Shown piece by piece: positions 12,538 to 23,052 of a DNA stretch of 64,000 bases. The notes beneath the pieces were generated by a model. It did no database searches and was not told the origin of the DNA. It was given only the letters and a program-made list of their open reading frames with translations. Each line of letters starts with the position of its first letter. Within the stretch, counting starts at the first letter, position 1. The stretch spans positions 47,095,362-47,159,361 of the forward strand of contig NC_060061.1 in NCBI RefSeq assembly GCF_020283565.1, in the 5' to 3' direction. Source of the DNA: Trifolium pratense (taxonomy: Eukaryota; Streptophyta; Magnoliopsida; Fabales; Fabaceae). A program made the translations under genes and the position numbers.

Positions 12538-15467
12538 TCAATAACCAAAGCTTTTATTTTTTGGTTCAAACACATATTTAATCAATGAGTCCTTAATAGA
12601 CAACATTTCAGGAAATTCCTTCTTCAATTTTGATGCATCATCCATAAGGTTAATTCTTGGAGTAGGAAATTGAGCCTGTTCTTGAAGTGTAAAATTAATC
12701 CATTTAAAACTTGGATCAATATAATTCTTGTACATCTCAAGAATCTCATTGCATGTCACAATACCAGGATTTGTTAAGTTCCAAATTCCCTTTGAATTTC
12801 TTTTGGTCATTTCAATTGAAATAGGTAGAAGTTCATCCAAAACAGTTATGTTGTTTGGAATGTTGGCCACTTTGTCAGATTTTGTTATCTTTGTGATGAA
12901 GTTATGTGGATTGCTTAGATCAGATGATACTGGAAATTGAATTCTGAAACTGCATACATTTTCGTATTCCTTTAGAAACTCTTCCACCTGAAATTACATT
13001 GTGAATATAGACAAAGGTTAGTTGTAAAAAAAAATCATAAAACAAAATGAAACTTTTTAACGTGGTTTTAAATGGTGGTTGTGGTTGCAAAAGTGAGGGC
13101 AATCCTCACCTTACAAGCCGGTTTTGTAAGGATGAGTTACGCCAACACCCGATTCTAAGATGGTATCAGAGCCTCTCCAAGATCCGCAGGGCCACCTGTT
13201 ATCAGGTTTCCGCTATCGAGTCACCCACCGTTTATATCCACGCACCAAGCCCAATAGTACTGGGCGTGAGGGGGTGTGTTAAGAAGTCCCACATCGGTTA
13301 CGAGATGGCCTGGACATGTGTTTATAAAGTGAGGGCAATCCCCACCTTACAAGCCAGTTTTATAGGGTTGAGTTAGGCCAACTCTCAATTCTAAGAGTGG
13401 CAGCATTGCAAAACATTGAAGTCAAATACAGTTGTGAATTTGGCAGAATTATGGTCCGCCATCGTATTCTAAATATGCACTTGATGTGACCACAATTGTA
13501 GTTGCAAATCTTTATTTAAAACATTGTTTTTCAGAACGTACCTTTGCTTGAGTTCTAAAATAGAAAGACTCAGTAGAATTTGGTTTGTCTTCAAAACTAC
13601 CACCACCAAAGGCATAATTAATCAAAGGAAGACCATGCTCTCTACATAAATCTGCCAATGTTAACACACCAACAACATCAGCGCGTATAGTTTGCGGTTT
13701 ATGATCTTCAAACCATTTCAAATTCAATGCACCAGTAACACCAGATGCATTGAAAATGTGAGTTGGTTTAATAGTCTTAATATCAACCAAAAGTTCTGAT
13801 CTATCATCCAAACATCCTTTACCATATTCAAATTCTATCCCTTGCTTCTCACAAATGTTTCCTAAAAGCCCCCCAATCCACCCTGCACCACCATATATCA
13901 AGAATTTCAATGACGAAGCAAATCTTTATTTAAAACATTGTTTTTCAGAACGTACCTTTGCTTGAGTTCTAAAATAGAAAGACTCAGTAGAATTTGGTTT
14001 GTCTTCAAAACTACCACCACCAAAGGCATAATTAATCAAAGGAAGACCATGCTCTCTACATAAATCTGCCAATGTTAACACACCAACAACATCAGCGCGT
14101 ATAGTTTGCGGTTTATGATCTTCAAACCATTTCAAATTCAATGCACCAGTAACACCAGATGCATTGAAAATGTGAGTTGGTTTAATAGTCTTAATATCAA
14201 CCAAAAGTTCTGATCTATCATCCAAACATCCTTTACCATATTCAAATTCTATCCCTTGCTTCTCACAAATGTTTCCTAAAAGCCCCCCAATCCACCCTGC
14301 ACCACCATATATCAAGAATTTCAATGACGATGCTTTTCGCGATGATTGATCGTTGTTCCTTGTAGCCGAGGTAACAACTCTGTTCTCACCAGAATTGCTT
14401 GCATCTGAGTCATTACAGAATTTCTCAATTCCTTGCATTGCAAGCATTCTTGGATGAGGAAGTAAAGCACCAGAAACATCACCCCACCAATTAGAATTCT
14501 TAACATACCAATCCATTGTTTTTCTTAAACCCTCTTCCCAACTAGTTCTCTCAAACCATCCCAATTTCTTCAACTTTTCATCATCCAAAAAGTATCTTTG
14601 ATCATTAAAAGGCCTATTATCAACAAACTTAACATGTTTATCAGAATCCAATGAGAAAAGCTTACATATATCCTTTGCAACATCAATCACTTTTCTCTCT
14701 TTCTTTGTACCAATGTTGTAAACATGTCCTACTTCACCTTTATGCAGAATAATCTCAAAAGCTTCAGCAACATCCTCACAATAGAGATAGCTTCTAACAT
14801 TCGATCCATCGCCGTGAATCGGTAGAGTCTTCCCTTTCATGGCCAAAAGCAAAAACTTTGGAATCAATTTCTCAGGAAACTGATTTGGCCCATAAACATT
14901 ATTCCCTCTAGTGGTTATAACTGGTAAACCATAGGATCTGCCATAAGCCATAACAAGCATTTCTGCACCGGCTTTTGTTGCAGAATAAGGGTTTGTTGGT
15001 AAAAGCTGAGAAGCTTCATGATTACCAACAATTGCATTTTCGTCCGTTTCACCATAAACTTCATCGGTGCTAACATGAATAAACCTCTTGACTTGATTTT
15101 TTGAGACTTTGCAAGCCTCTAAAAGTACATGAGTTCCATAAATGTTGTTTTTCGTGAACTCGAAACTATTACCAAAAGAGTTGTCAACATGAGTTTGAGC
15201 TGCAAAATGCATTATTGTATCAATAGATTCAGTTAATAGAATGTAGTTGACTAAGTCAGCACTTTCAATATCTCCTTTGATGAACTTGAAATTAGGAGAT
15301 GAATTTGAGGGAATTAGATTCTTTAGATTTGAACAATAATCGAGCTTATCGAGAACAATGATTTTGTATGCAGGGTAGTTTTGGACTAGTTTGTTGCATA
15401 CATGGGATGCTATGAACCCTGCTGCTCCTGTAATAAGAATGTTCTTTGGCTTGTAGTTGGTAGCCAT
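12538..15467 (-). CDS. RHM: UDP-rhamnose synthase (RHM family), C-terminal half degenerate
   Basis: Two coding exons: 15467-13956 (504 codons) and 12987-12538 (149 codons), joined in phase 0 across a GT-AG intron; 653 aa against about 670 for the family. RHM converts UDP-glucose to UDP-L-rhamnose in the cytosol for pectin and flavonoid glycosylation. The N-terminal 4,6-dehydratase half looks intact: GAAGFIA at 14-20, the S-T-D-E site at 133-136, YSATK at 161-165. The C-terminal 3,5-epimerase/4-reductase half keeps the GGAGWIGG nucleotide fold (388-395). After residue 481, however, about 15 conserved residues including the T-G-C-I-F motif are missing, and Y498 is followed by F-R-T-Q, so the YxxxK lysine is Gln. 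The start at 15467 is chosen because homology begins at MATNYKPKN and an acceptor-like AG lies 2 nt upstream of the ATG. The frame opens 28 codons further up but without homology. It may be a dehydratase-only enzyme or a decaying paralogue. Confidence 0.93.
13091..13396 (+). mobile_element. TRIM retroelement, 5' LTR truncated
   Basis: The order is: partial LTR ending GATTCTAAGA at 13160; a primer-binding site TGGTATCAGAGC (13161-13172), complementary to initiator tRNA-Met; about 100 bp of non-coding interior; a purine-rich GAGGGGGTG; then a full LTR 13277-13396 starting TGTTAAGAAGTCCCACATCGG-like and ending ATTCTAAGA. The shared block AGTGAGGGCAATC occurs in both LTRs. There is no coding capacity, as expected for a terminal-repeat retrotransposon in miniature. 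It lies antisense to RHM. Confidence 0.85.
13504..13917 (-). pseudogene. Tandem 414 bp copy of the RHM exon 1 end inside the intron
   Basis: This segment repeats 13918-14330 with an offset of 414 bp and no difference that I can see. It encodes the same stretch of about 130 residues, starting S-L-K-F-L-I-Y-G and ending at the same splice donor. It lacks an acceptor at its upstream edge, and translation read through the first donor stops after nine codons, so the copy is predicted to be spliced out with the intron. The direct boundary GCAAATC at both ends suggests microhomology at the duplication junction. Confidence 0.9.
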
Positions 15468-15469
15468 TT

Positions 15470-16473
15470 CTGCACAACTTTGATTAATGTAATAGAAGTT
15501 AATTATTAGTAAGATGTAAATATCACAAGTTTTGCACATATATTGATTCATGTCATAGAAGAGTATACAAATATTTTAGCATTTTAATAAATAAACGACT
15601 TAAATCCAATTTTGTTTTCGTCTCATTGACGATTTTAGTCCCCCAATTTTAAAAGTGATAAACTACATTTTGAGGCTTAACTTTAACGGTATGATAAGCG
15701 AGATGCTTATGTGACAACTCAGTTGGTGACATGATAGTGTATAAGTCAATTCTGACTTAGCAACTAATTAAATATTGGGTATGTTAAACAAATGCACCGT
15801 GTGCACTTGTTAAGCATACTAAAAATAGAAATAAAACATAACGTTAATGTTGATAAAAACAACTTTTTACACTTTCAATGCATTGAATGCACGAGTTTCA
15901 AACAAAATTTTCTTTTTGGTATGCTTAATTAGTGCACCGGTTGCACTATTTAACAGTTTCCTTAAATATTTACTAGTAATGTAAACATTAATCTTTATCA
16001 CATAAACAATTAAATTTGATATAAAATATTATCTATGTGGATTCTCGCTTAATAACTTGTTTCTAAATTCTATGTCATCAACTCATTTGTCACATATTAT
16101 ATTTGTAAAGAAAAAAAAACTCATTTGTCACATAAAAATCTCACTTGCCAAATCATAAAAAAAAAAAAAAAAACCCAAAAATGTAATTCTGAATGGTCAA
16201 AATTGTGAATTTTAATATTGGGACACCCAAATTGTAAATGAAGCAAAATAAGGGGATTACTAATTTTTTTTTGAATCAGGGGATTAATGAATTTAATCAA
16301 AAGATTGTGCCTACAAAATTCTAGAACTAGTAACAACATTTTTTTCTACTATAAAGTCTATATTTGATGCATGCATATATAGTTAGATGATCGATATAAC
16401 TAGACAATCCCAAAATCTTGTATGACAGAAATTCAAAAATAACAAAAAATTGGAAACATAGAAATAACTTACA
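15470..16473 (-). other. Probable 5' UTR intron of RHM
   Basis: On the minus strand a consensus donor GTAAGT (16468-16473) and an acceptor TTGTGCAG (ending at 15470, 2 nt before the start codon) bracket about 1 kb. Plant RHM genes commonly have a leader intron (family knowledge). It contains a MITE at 15777-15961 and an AT-rich remainder. Transcript data would be needed to confirm it. Confidence 0.6.
15777..15961. mobile_element. MITE in the RHM leader intron
   Basis: The left arm (TATGTTAAACAAATGCACC) is inverted at the right (GCACTATTTAACAGTTTCC), each next to a GTGCACxGGTTGCAC-like palindrome. The interior of about 100 bp is non-coding. It is related in end sequence to the element at 16605-16780. 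Confidence 0.6.
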
Positions 16474-16600
16474 TGATTTCCCTAGTCACAGAACAAAGGA
16501 GGAGAGGGAAGGAAATGCAATATAGTAATTTGAAGGATAAGATATGAGCAATTGTTGCAGCAGACTTCTATGTATATATACTATATACTATATATAATAT
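16474..16600 (-). promoter_or_regulatory. RHM leader exon and core promoter region
   Basis: Immediately 5' of the donor at 16473 lies about 80 bp of pyrimidine-rich sequence with stop codons, typical of a plant 5' leader. Above it, 16570-16600 is a series of TATATA elements that could serve as a TATA box on the minus strand. The transcription start is inferred near 16545-16555, not observed. Confidence 0.45.
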
Positions 16601-16604
16601 ATAA

Positions 16605-16780
16605 AGGTCATGCTAATCGGTGTCCCCGGGGCACTGGTTAAGGAAACCAAAAAAGGAAATTTTAAAATTGAAAATAACACTTTTTAAACTTTCGAGACGT
16701 TGACTGCACAAACTTTAATATGATATTACTATATTTGGTTCCTTAAACAATGCCCCGGGGGCACTGTTTAGCATTTTCCA
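16605..16780. mobile_element. MITE upstream of RHM
   Basis: Terminal inverted repeats of about 35 bp: ATGCTAATCGGTGTCCCCGG on the left against the reverse complement of the right end AATGCTAAACAGTGCCCCCG, followed by a shared TTAAGGAACCAAA-type stretch. The interior is about 90 bp and AT-rich. It sits within 60 bp of the inferred RHM promoter. Confidence 0.75.
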
Positions 16781-17492
16781 ATATATAATAATATAATTTC
16801 ATCCCTCCTCATATAATAATTAATAATATTATAATATAATTTATAATAGTAGTCATAAAAAATAATAAGCTCCATTTTGATGTCTCTCATGGAACACGAG
16901 CTAATTTTTTATTCATGCCATACCTTTTTGGTCATTTACATGTACAAGGCACAAAATTTGTTTTGTGCCACGAGGATCACGATTTTGAAAGAAAATGACA
17001 CGTATACTCTCAATTTTTCACAAAAATTTGTTAATATTATATATTTTGGAGGACAGAGAAAAAAGATTGGAGATTGATGTGTTATTTCAAGGCTATTAAG
17101 AATAGAGTCGTCGTAGAGAAGCATGGTTCAAATAATGGGAGTGACGCCCCAAATCCCAATCTTAGACCTCATCCAAAGGAGAGTATATCTCTGGAGAATA
17201 GTAAGCACCTCATTATAAATATTCGGTGGAGTGCCTTAATTCAGCTTATAAATTATAAGTAATACTTCATTTGACTCATATAATTAGATATTAACCCAAA
17301 AAAAAATATTGTAGATATGATTAGATCTGAACAAAATACTACGTCTGTCTGTGTAGCACATTTTTTCCAACAAAATATCATCAAATTTCAGATTAAAAAC
17401 TTCATTGTCATGGTACATTTTTGCAAAAAAAATTAATTCTTGAATTCCATATCTAAAATAAAAACCACTCCTCAAATACTCTTTTCTCAAGA
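16781..17492. other. AT-rich intergenic DNA
   Basis: No gene, RNA or clear element end was recognised. Short frames on both strands lack domain character. Confidence 0.5.
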
Positions 17493-17507
17493 CATTTTTG
17501 TAGTACA

Positions 17508-18994
17508 ATTTTTTTTTTAAATGGCAAATATATATATAATAATAAATAAATAAAGAGAAGAAGAGTACTGTACAAAGCAAGAGTACTAAAAGTACACTAG
17601 CCAAAAAACAAACTAATAAAAGAAAAACCAAAGAAATCGAAGTGACCGAAAACAAACAAATTTATACAGTACCACCAACTGAAAGGAGAAAAAGAGGAAA
17701 CCAACCTAAGACAAAGAAGCGTCCCACGATAGCATACTCAACCAAATCCCAAAATAGGCAGGTAAGTCAGCCTCACCATACCATATCGGGCCCAACACAA
17801 GAGAGGTTGCACCTCTCAATCATAAAAAGAACAAGAGTTAGTAAAGTTTTTTTCGTAGAAATCATTTTCAAGAGACGAGTTTCACCTTTTCCAACATCCT
17901 GTTGACCCCTGAAGACCCTCCGACAAAGATAATATCATTTTGAAATGTCCAGATAGATCATACAACAACATGCCACACTAAAGTTAACCTAAAGCGTATA
18001 TGTTGCCCCATACAAGAACGACTCAAAAAGTTGCACAATTCCTTAAGGGGACCCAAACTCTCTCCAACCACCTAGATATAAGATAAGATACCGCCTACAG
18101 AACACACATGAAGTGACAAATGACCCCGCCAACACTCTTCTCTTAAGTAGATTTTGGTGTGTAGGCACTTTATCTCGAAGGAGCTGCAAGAAAAAGACTC
18201 TCACATTTGACGGGGCCCACAACTCTCATACGCTAGCTAAATGGGTGGAGCAAGGAACCAGATAAGTCCTATCAACCTCATTCTACCCTCAAGAACCAAG
18301 TACGCGTATTCTATTGAAAACAACCCACTTGGGTCATGCTTCCAACACCAGACATCATCGCTAACCGACATATGAGATTCCCGCAACAACATATATATCC
18401 TCATATCTGTAAGAATATTACATTTGAGGATATTGAGAGTCCTTTTCCATCTGAACACCCACTCCTACACACTCTCCACCCATCTTCCCATATCACCAAC
18501 ACTAACCAAACACCGATCCAAAGCTTGAAATAGAGGTCGGAAGCGAATTCGCAGAGGGACCCCTTCTAACCAAGGATCATACCAAAAAGATACGGATCTC
18601 TCATTTCCAACCCTCTTGGTCACCCATTTGAAAAACCAATCCGCTGGAGTGCCTGTTGTAGACCGTAAAAGAGATACATCGCCCCACCACAAGGACACCC
18701 TTCCTAAACTATTAGGGCGAGCAGGGCACAAGTAACCATACCGGCCTCGCCAAAAGAATGTTGCACCGAAGACACTGTCCTTCAAAAAGAACACTCTATC
18801 TCCACTTACCATGTAGCACAAGATTTACCAAACGAAGGTCTAGCACACCTCTCCCCACCAAGTAGCATAAGATTTAGGGAACATCCTTTGCATACCAACT
18901 ATCATCAACCACACTTTAACTGGCAATTTCATAAAGGTAAGAAAAAGATATGTATGGAATTAAGAACCAAATTAATCATAACCACTATATCTCC
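17508..18994 (-). mobile_element. 5'-truncated LINE (L1-type) with 15 bp target-site duplication
   Basis: The direct repeat CATTTTTGTAGTACA flanks the element exactly (17493-17507 and 18995-19009). The left boundary is a T run (poly(A) tail on the minus strand), which sets the 3' end at 17508. The only coding remnant is the C-terminal part of the reverse transcriptase ORF (18237-18821). About 1.5 kb of a usual 6 kb or so remains. Confidence 0.9.
18237..18821 (-). pseudogene. LINE reverse transcriptase C-terminus (zf-RVT region), frameshifted
   Basis: Two adjoining minus-strand frames, 18821-18465 and 18458-18237, together resemble the carboxy-terminal region of plant LINE ORF2. The first has SLWWGDVS and NERSVSFWYDPWLEGVPL, the usual lead-in to the zinc-binding RT domain. 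The second has DDVWCWKHDPSGLFSIEYAY, the first part of zf-RVT. A stop and frame change separates them near 18460. No polymerase core (YxDD) is present because the element is 5'-truncated. It is non-functional. Confidence 0.8.
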
Positions 18995-19009
18995 CATTTT
19001 TGTAGTACA

Positions 19010-19332
19010 GTTCTGTTTTGTTTATATTGTTTTTGGGAGAATGGTGAGGTTGAAGATAATTTAATGGTAAAAATGCAATCGGACCTTGACGGAAAAAGAT
19101 CGTACTTCTCCATACTAAATGCAACGAACAATCTATATAAGATATTAATAATATCTAAGAAAAATGGGAGAATGAGAGCCTTATTAATATCCATTATACC
19201 AATTGAGAGCAAGTACACAATATGTATAATTAAAGAGATGGTTGTCAACAACCTTATACCAAACTAGCTAGATCTAAGAAAACAAAAAATGCAAGAATGA
19301 AAATGGCTCATACAAACAAGGATGATCCTCTT
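19010..19332. repeat. Cystatin 3' flank, duplicated at 24884-25020
   Basis: From about 19115 the sequence (AATCTATATAAGATATTAAT, then GGGAGAATGAGAGCC) recurs with small indels at 24895-25000. It is the downstream flank of the cystatin duplication unit. No reading frame is credible. Confidence 0.7.
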
Positions 19333-20051
19333 TTAGAAACTCCCTTTATAACACACATAATCATTCATCCACAAGGGCTTTTTCCTCACACGTTTGCTTA
19401 AGTCTTGTGGCCTCATGATTTCACTAGTTCCATTTGGGTCCTCTATGACATTGGCACATGTTGTCTCTACCTGAGTTGGACTCATATCACAATTGCTTTT
19501 GGCTGAGTCAACAGAAGGAGCATCACCAACAAGCTTGAACTCTATTAGTTCCTTTAAATCTCTCCAACCTTGTTCCAAAATCTTTGCTTCATAGACATTC
19601 ACCTTCTCTCCAACCTTGGCCTCCAATGTGATGTAATACAACACTCCAGCAACATCTTGAATTTTTGCATTTACTACCTTCACAAACTCCACAATTGCAT
19701 TCTGCATATTATGTTTTATACAAAAAATAAAAAATTAATACAATAATCAAAACTAGACATTGAACGATAATTCAGAGTTTAATTATGAAGTAATTATAAT
19801 GAATTAACAACTCATACTATAACTTCGGTATATATAAATATTAAAAACAATATAAATTTTATCAACACCAACAAAGCGAAAAAGACAAAAACAAAAATAT
19901 TAACCTCTTTTTTGCTGTGTTGATCAACAGCAAAACGAGCCAAACTATTAATAGTGGGGTCGCTCTGACTTCCCTTCACTTCACTTATTCCTCCACAAAT
20001 CTCTTCCTCTTCCTCTTCCATTTCTAATTTCTTCGTCTCTGTTGTATCCAT
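19333..20051 (-). CDS. Phytocystatin (cysteine protease inhibitor), copy A with C-terminal tail
   Basis: Two exons: 20051-19905 (49 codons) and 19701-19333 (122 codons plus stop), GT-AG, phase 0; 171 aa. Cystatins inhibit papain- and legumain-type proteases. The inhibitory features are present: Gly-Gly at 20-21, the plant helix motif LARFAVDQH (37-45), the reactive loop QDVAG (QxVxG) in exon 2 and a downstream Trp. The Pro of the usual Pro-Trp is Gly here. There is no signal peptide; the N-terminus is very acidic (run of Glu), suggesting a cytosolic protein. The single domain should end near [10 protein letters not shown] further tail of about 60 residues ends RVRKKPLWMNDYVCYKGSF, which resembles a segment of copia polyproteins rather than the usual extended cystatin domain. 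Copy B at 27273 lacks this tail. Confidence 0.93.
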
Positions 20052-20099
20052 CTTTAAATTGATTTGTTATAGTGAATGATAAAACTTCCGTCGTCAAAC

Positions 20100-20112
20100 T
20101 TGTATTTATAAT
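20100..20112 (-). promoter_or_regulatory. TATA box candidate, cystatin copy A
   Basis: TATAAATA reads on the minus strand at 20103-20110, 52 bp above the start codon. The same motif is conserved at the equivalent place in copy B (about 27898-27905). Confidence 0.5.
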
Positions 20113-21288
20113 TTAGACAAACTCTTATAGACATTTTCTTTTGACTATATTTTTTTGACAAAGAGTTATTATTACAATAAAAATAGAATTTTTTTACTTT
20201 TTTTTTTTACAAAAAAATATTCATTTTAGAAGGAAATATTAATTAGACCAACTCTCATAGACATATTTTTTTGACTGGATTTTTTTTTTTTTGGTACATT
20301 TTTTGACTGGATTTTTTTTTTTTTGACTACATTAATTATATTTTCTCTCTTTATGCAATGTGTGTAGTAGTGATCGTAAGAGTTGGTATTTCCTAGGGAT
20401 TACTTCATAGTTAAGACAATCCTTTTTCATAAAATATAAAGGGGCTAATTTTTTTTTGTCTATATTCAAATAGTATTATGTTGTCTTTCAAATTATGTGC
20501 ATCTTGTCTTTCATTTGTAAGCTAAGTTTTAGTAAGCTTATAACTTATATAGCCAAATTTTGAAGTTTGTTCAACAATGCCAAATTTTAAAGTTTTGCCT
20601 CTTATGGATAATTACTTAGCAATAAAGTTGAGTCCATTCATTTATTTATTTTTATAAGAAATTATTTATTTATATGATACATAATGCAGAATGTAATTCA
20701 TATAAAAAATTTGGGTGACGTTAAAAATAAATTAAATGTAGGATTTTTTAATATAGAGAATTCAAATCCAAGAGGATCACCCAAATTTTTCATATAAAAC
20801 GGCTAGACCCCCGGCTTCGAAAACAATTCCAACAATTAATTCTCAAAAATCTAATTTGAAAATTTTGTTTCAAGTCAAGTAAAACAAAATGCAGAAGTTA
20901 AAAGAGAAAATTTTCAAATTGATGATATGCTAAATCATTTGACATCTTAAACGGACATGGCTACTCACAACAGAATGATTGAGATTCAATTCTACTCACA
21001 ACATATGGAATCATAACTGTTAACATAGGCAATAGAATTTTTATTTTTTTTTGACTTGATATGCAATAGAAAAGTTTGGTTCAAAGTTATGGAAGTTCGG
21101 AAAAATCCAATCTTAAAAAAAAAATCATAAGCAAAAATTATCTTTATCGGTTTGTTGAAGAGAATGTTTTAGGTTGAAGAAGAAGAGATCCTAGGTTGAA
21201 GGACCAAATATAATTACTGGAGACCATCAGTGAGAGCACCTCTTTTGATATAGTATATCATCAGTAAGATAAAGACTTTCTACAAGTT

Positions 21289-21293
21289 GCGGG

Positions 21294-21336
<43 letters not shown>

Positions 21337-21361
21337 GCGTGTTCGATCCACGCTCACCGCA
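21289..21361 (+). tRNA. tRNA-Phe (anticodon GAA)
   Basis: The 73 nt sequence folds as a standard cloverleaf: acceptor GCGGGGA/TCACCGC, D arm GCTC...GAGC, anticodon arm TCAGA-CTGAAGA-TCTGA with GAA, T arm GCGTG-TTCGATC-CACGC, and discriminator A. The internal A box and B box (GTTCGATCC) are consensus. It carries charged phenylalanine to ribosomes. No intron. Sequence-intact and probably transcribable. Confidence 0.95.
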
Positions 21362-21485
21362 TATTTCAGGGTTGTTTTTTGACCTTTTTTCCTTATCGCA
21401 GCTTCTACTCATAGATATTCAATACACACACCATATTCAATCATGTATTACGTGACTGGTTTTTTACTGGATTCATAGTATTATG

Positions 21486-21600
21486 CATCGGCAGCTTGGT
21501 AGTAACATGCACGGGAATTGGACTAATGTATGGGTAGTGGGCTGCTATTTTCTGTGGAATTGGAGGAACCGCGACGAGGCTCACGGTGATACGTGTGTAA
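21486..21600 (+). pseudogene. LINE RNase H-like fragment in segment copy 1
   Basis: In the frame that is open in the second copy (23053-23160) this block reads NVWVVGCYFLWNWRNREAHG. The W..W..C..LW.WRN pattern is common in the linker to RNase H of plant LINE-derived proteins. Copy 1 has a small insertion (GCGACGAGG) that changes frame. Only about 35 residues, so the assignment is tentative. Confidence 0.4.
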
Positions 21601-22869
21601 GTCCCATATTCACCCCTGGAGCTTCATTCTTGGTTGGGTGCTTCAATATGAGAGAGTAAATGTTAGCAATATTGTGAGTTCTTCAACACGGAAGATACAA
21701 GTTAATATTGCATGGAACGGTGCGGAGGAAGGAAAAAAGCTAAATATTTTAAAACTACATTTCCAAAGCACAAGACATACCCAGAGAAGGAAAAAAGAAT
21801 GATTTCTACACATATTAAGCGATGGTTTTACATATATTAAGAGAGGGTTCAACATCCTTCTCTCAACTACTTACATATATTAAGCTAAATATTTTTTTTT
21901 TGTCTATATTCAAATAGTATTATGTTGTCTTTCAAATTATGTGCATCTTGTCTTTCATTTGTAAGCTAAGTTTTAGTAAGCTTATAACTTATATAGCCAA
22001 ATTTTGAAGTTTGTTCAACAATGCCAAATTTTAAAGTTTTGCCTCTTATGGATAATTACTTAGCAATAAAGTAGAGTCCATTCAATTATTTATTTATATT
22101 TTTTTTATAAGAATTATTTATTTATATGATACATAATGCAGAATGTAATTCATATAAAAAATTTGGGTGACGTTAAAAATAAATTAAATGTAAGATTTTT
22201 TAATATAGAGAATTCAAATCCAAGAGGATAACCCAAATTTTTCATATAAAACGGCTAGACCCCCGGCTTCGAAAACAATTCCAATAATTAATTCTCAAAA
22301 ATCTAATTTGAAAATTTTGTTTCAAGTCAAGTAAAACAAAATGCAGAAGTTAAAAGAGAAAATTTTCAAATTGGTGATATGCTAAATCATTTGACATCTT
22401 AAACGGATATGGCTACTCACAACAGAATGATTGAGATTCAATTCTCTCAAATAGCCCAACTAGTGGCTGTCCTATATGATTTTTATATAATGGATATTAA
22501 CGAGGATGATGAAATCCCAATTATATTTGGAAGTGCCATTCCTTCTACAACGGGGGTTGTGATCAAATGTGAAACATATGGAATCATAACTTTTAACATA
22601 GGCAATAGAATTTTTATTTTTATTTGACTTGATATGCAATAGAAAAGTTTGGTTCAAAGTTATGGAAGTTCGGAAAAATCCAATCTTAAAAAAAAAATTC
22701 ATAAGCAAAAATTATCTTTATCGGTTTGTTGAAGAGAATGTTTTAGGTTGCAGAAGAAGAGATCCTAGGTTGAACGTTGAAGGACCAAATATAATTACTG
22801 GAGACCATCAGTGAGAGCAGCTCTTTTGATGTATTATATCATCAGTAAAATAAAGTGTTTCTACAAGTT

Positions 22870-22874
22870 GCGGG

Positions 22875-22917
<43 letters not shown>

Positions 22918-22942
22918 GTGTGTTTGATCCACGCTCACCGCA
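22870..22942 (+). tRNA. tRNA-Phe (GAA) copy, T arm degenerate
   Basis: Identical to the first copy except in the T arm: the stem reads GTGTG/CACGC (one G-T wobble) and the loop is TTTGATC instead of TTCGATC. The changed base is the C56 position, which pairs with G19 in the tertiary core and is nearly invariant; it is also inside the B box. The anticodon remains GAA. This copy may be poorly transcribed or non-functional. Confidence 0.8.
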
Positions 22943-23052
22943 TATTTTAGGGTTGTTTTTTGACCTTTTTTCCTTATCGCAGCTTCTACTCATACACACA
23001 CCATATTCAATCATGTATTACGTGACTGGTTTTTTACTGGATTCATAGTATT

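Larger units (their letters stand above)
12988..13955 (-). other. RHM coding intron carrying two inserted repeats
   Basis: The donor (GTACG) and acceptor (TTTCAG) read correctly on the minus strand and give a continuous RHM protein. The 968 bp contain a TRIM (13091-13396) and a copy of exon 1 sequence (13504-13917). Flanking TRIM-free sequence (TTTTAAATGGTGGTTG at about 13062 and the inverted match ending near 13525) looks like the arms of an older MITE that the TRIM entered. Confidence 0.85.
20447..21880 (+). repeat. tRNA-Phe-bearing segment, copy 1
   Basis: The sequence starting TATATTCAAATAGTATTATG at 20461 recurs at 21905, and the two blocks stay alignable to TCTCTCAACTACTT near 21865 and 23442. 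Copy 1 lacks about 130 bp present in copy 2 (around 22446-22575). A third, shorter copy covers about 25262-25630. Together they are a local direct duplication series. Confidence 0.9.

Noticed and set aside
13047..13376. 109-codon plus-strand frame in the RHM intron
   Set aside because: It spans TRIM LTR, PBS and interior, which are non-coding.
13091..13396. Cassandra element with a 5S rRNA promoter
   Set aside because: The LTR shows no 5S-like A and C boxes; the organisation fits an ordinary TRIM.
13512..13910. Separate second RHM-like gene
   Set aside because: It is an intronic copy of part of exon 1 lacking acceptor and start codon.
21227..21412. Minus-strand frames over the tRNAs (also 22808-23014 and 25366-25605)
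   Set aside because: They are translations of the tRNA antisense strand.
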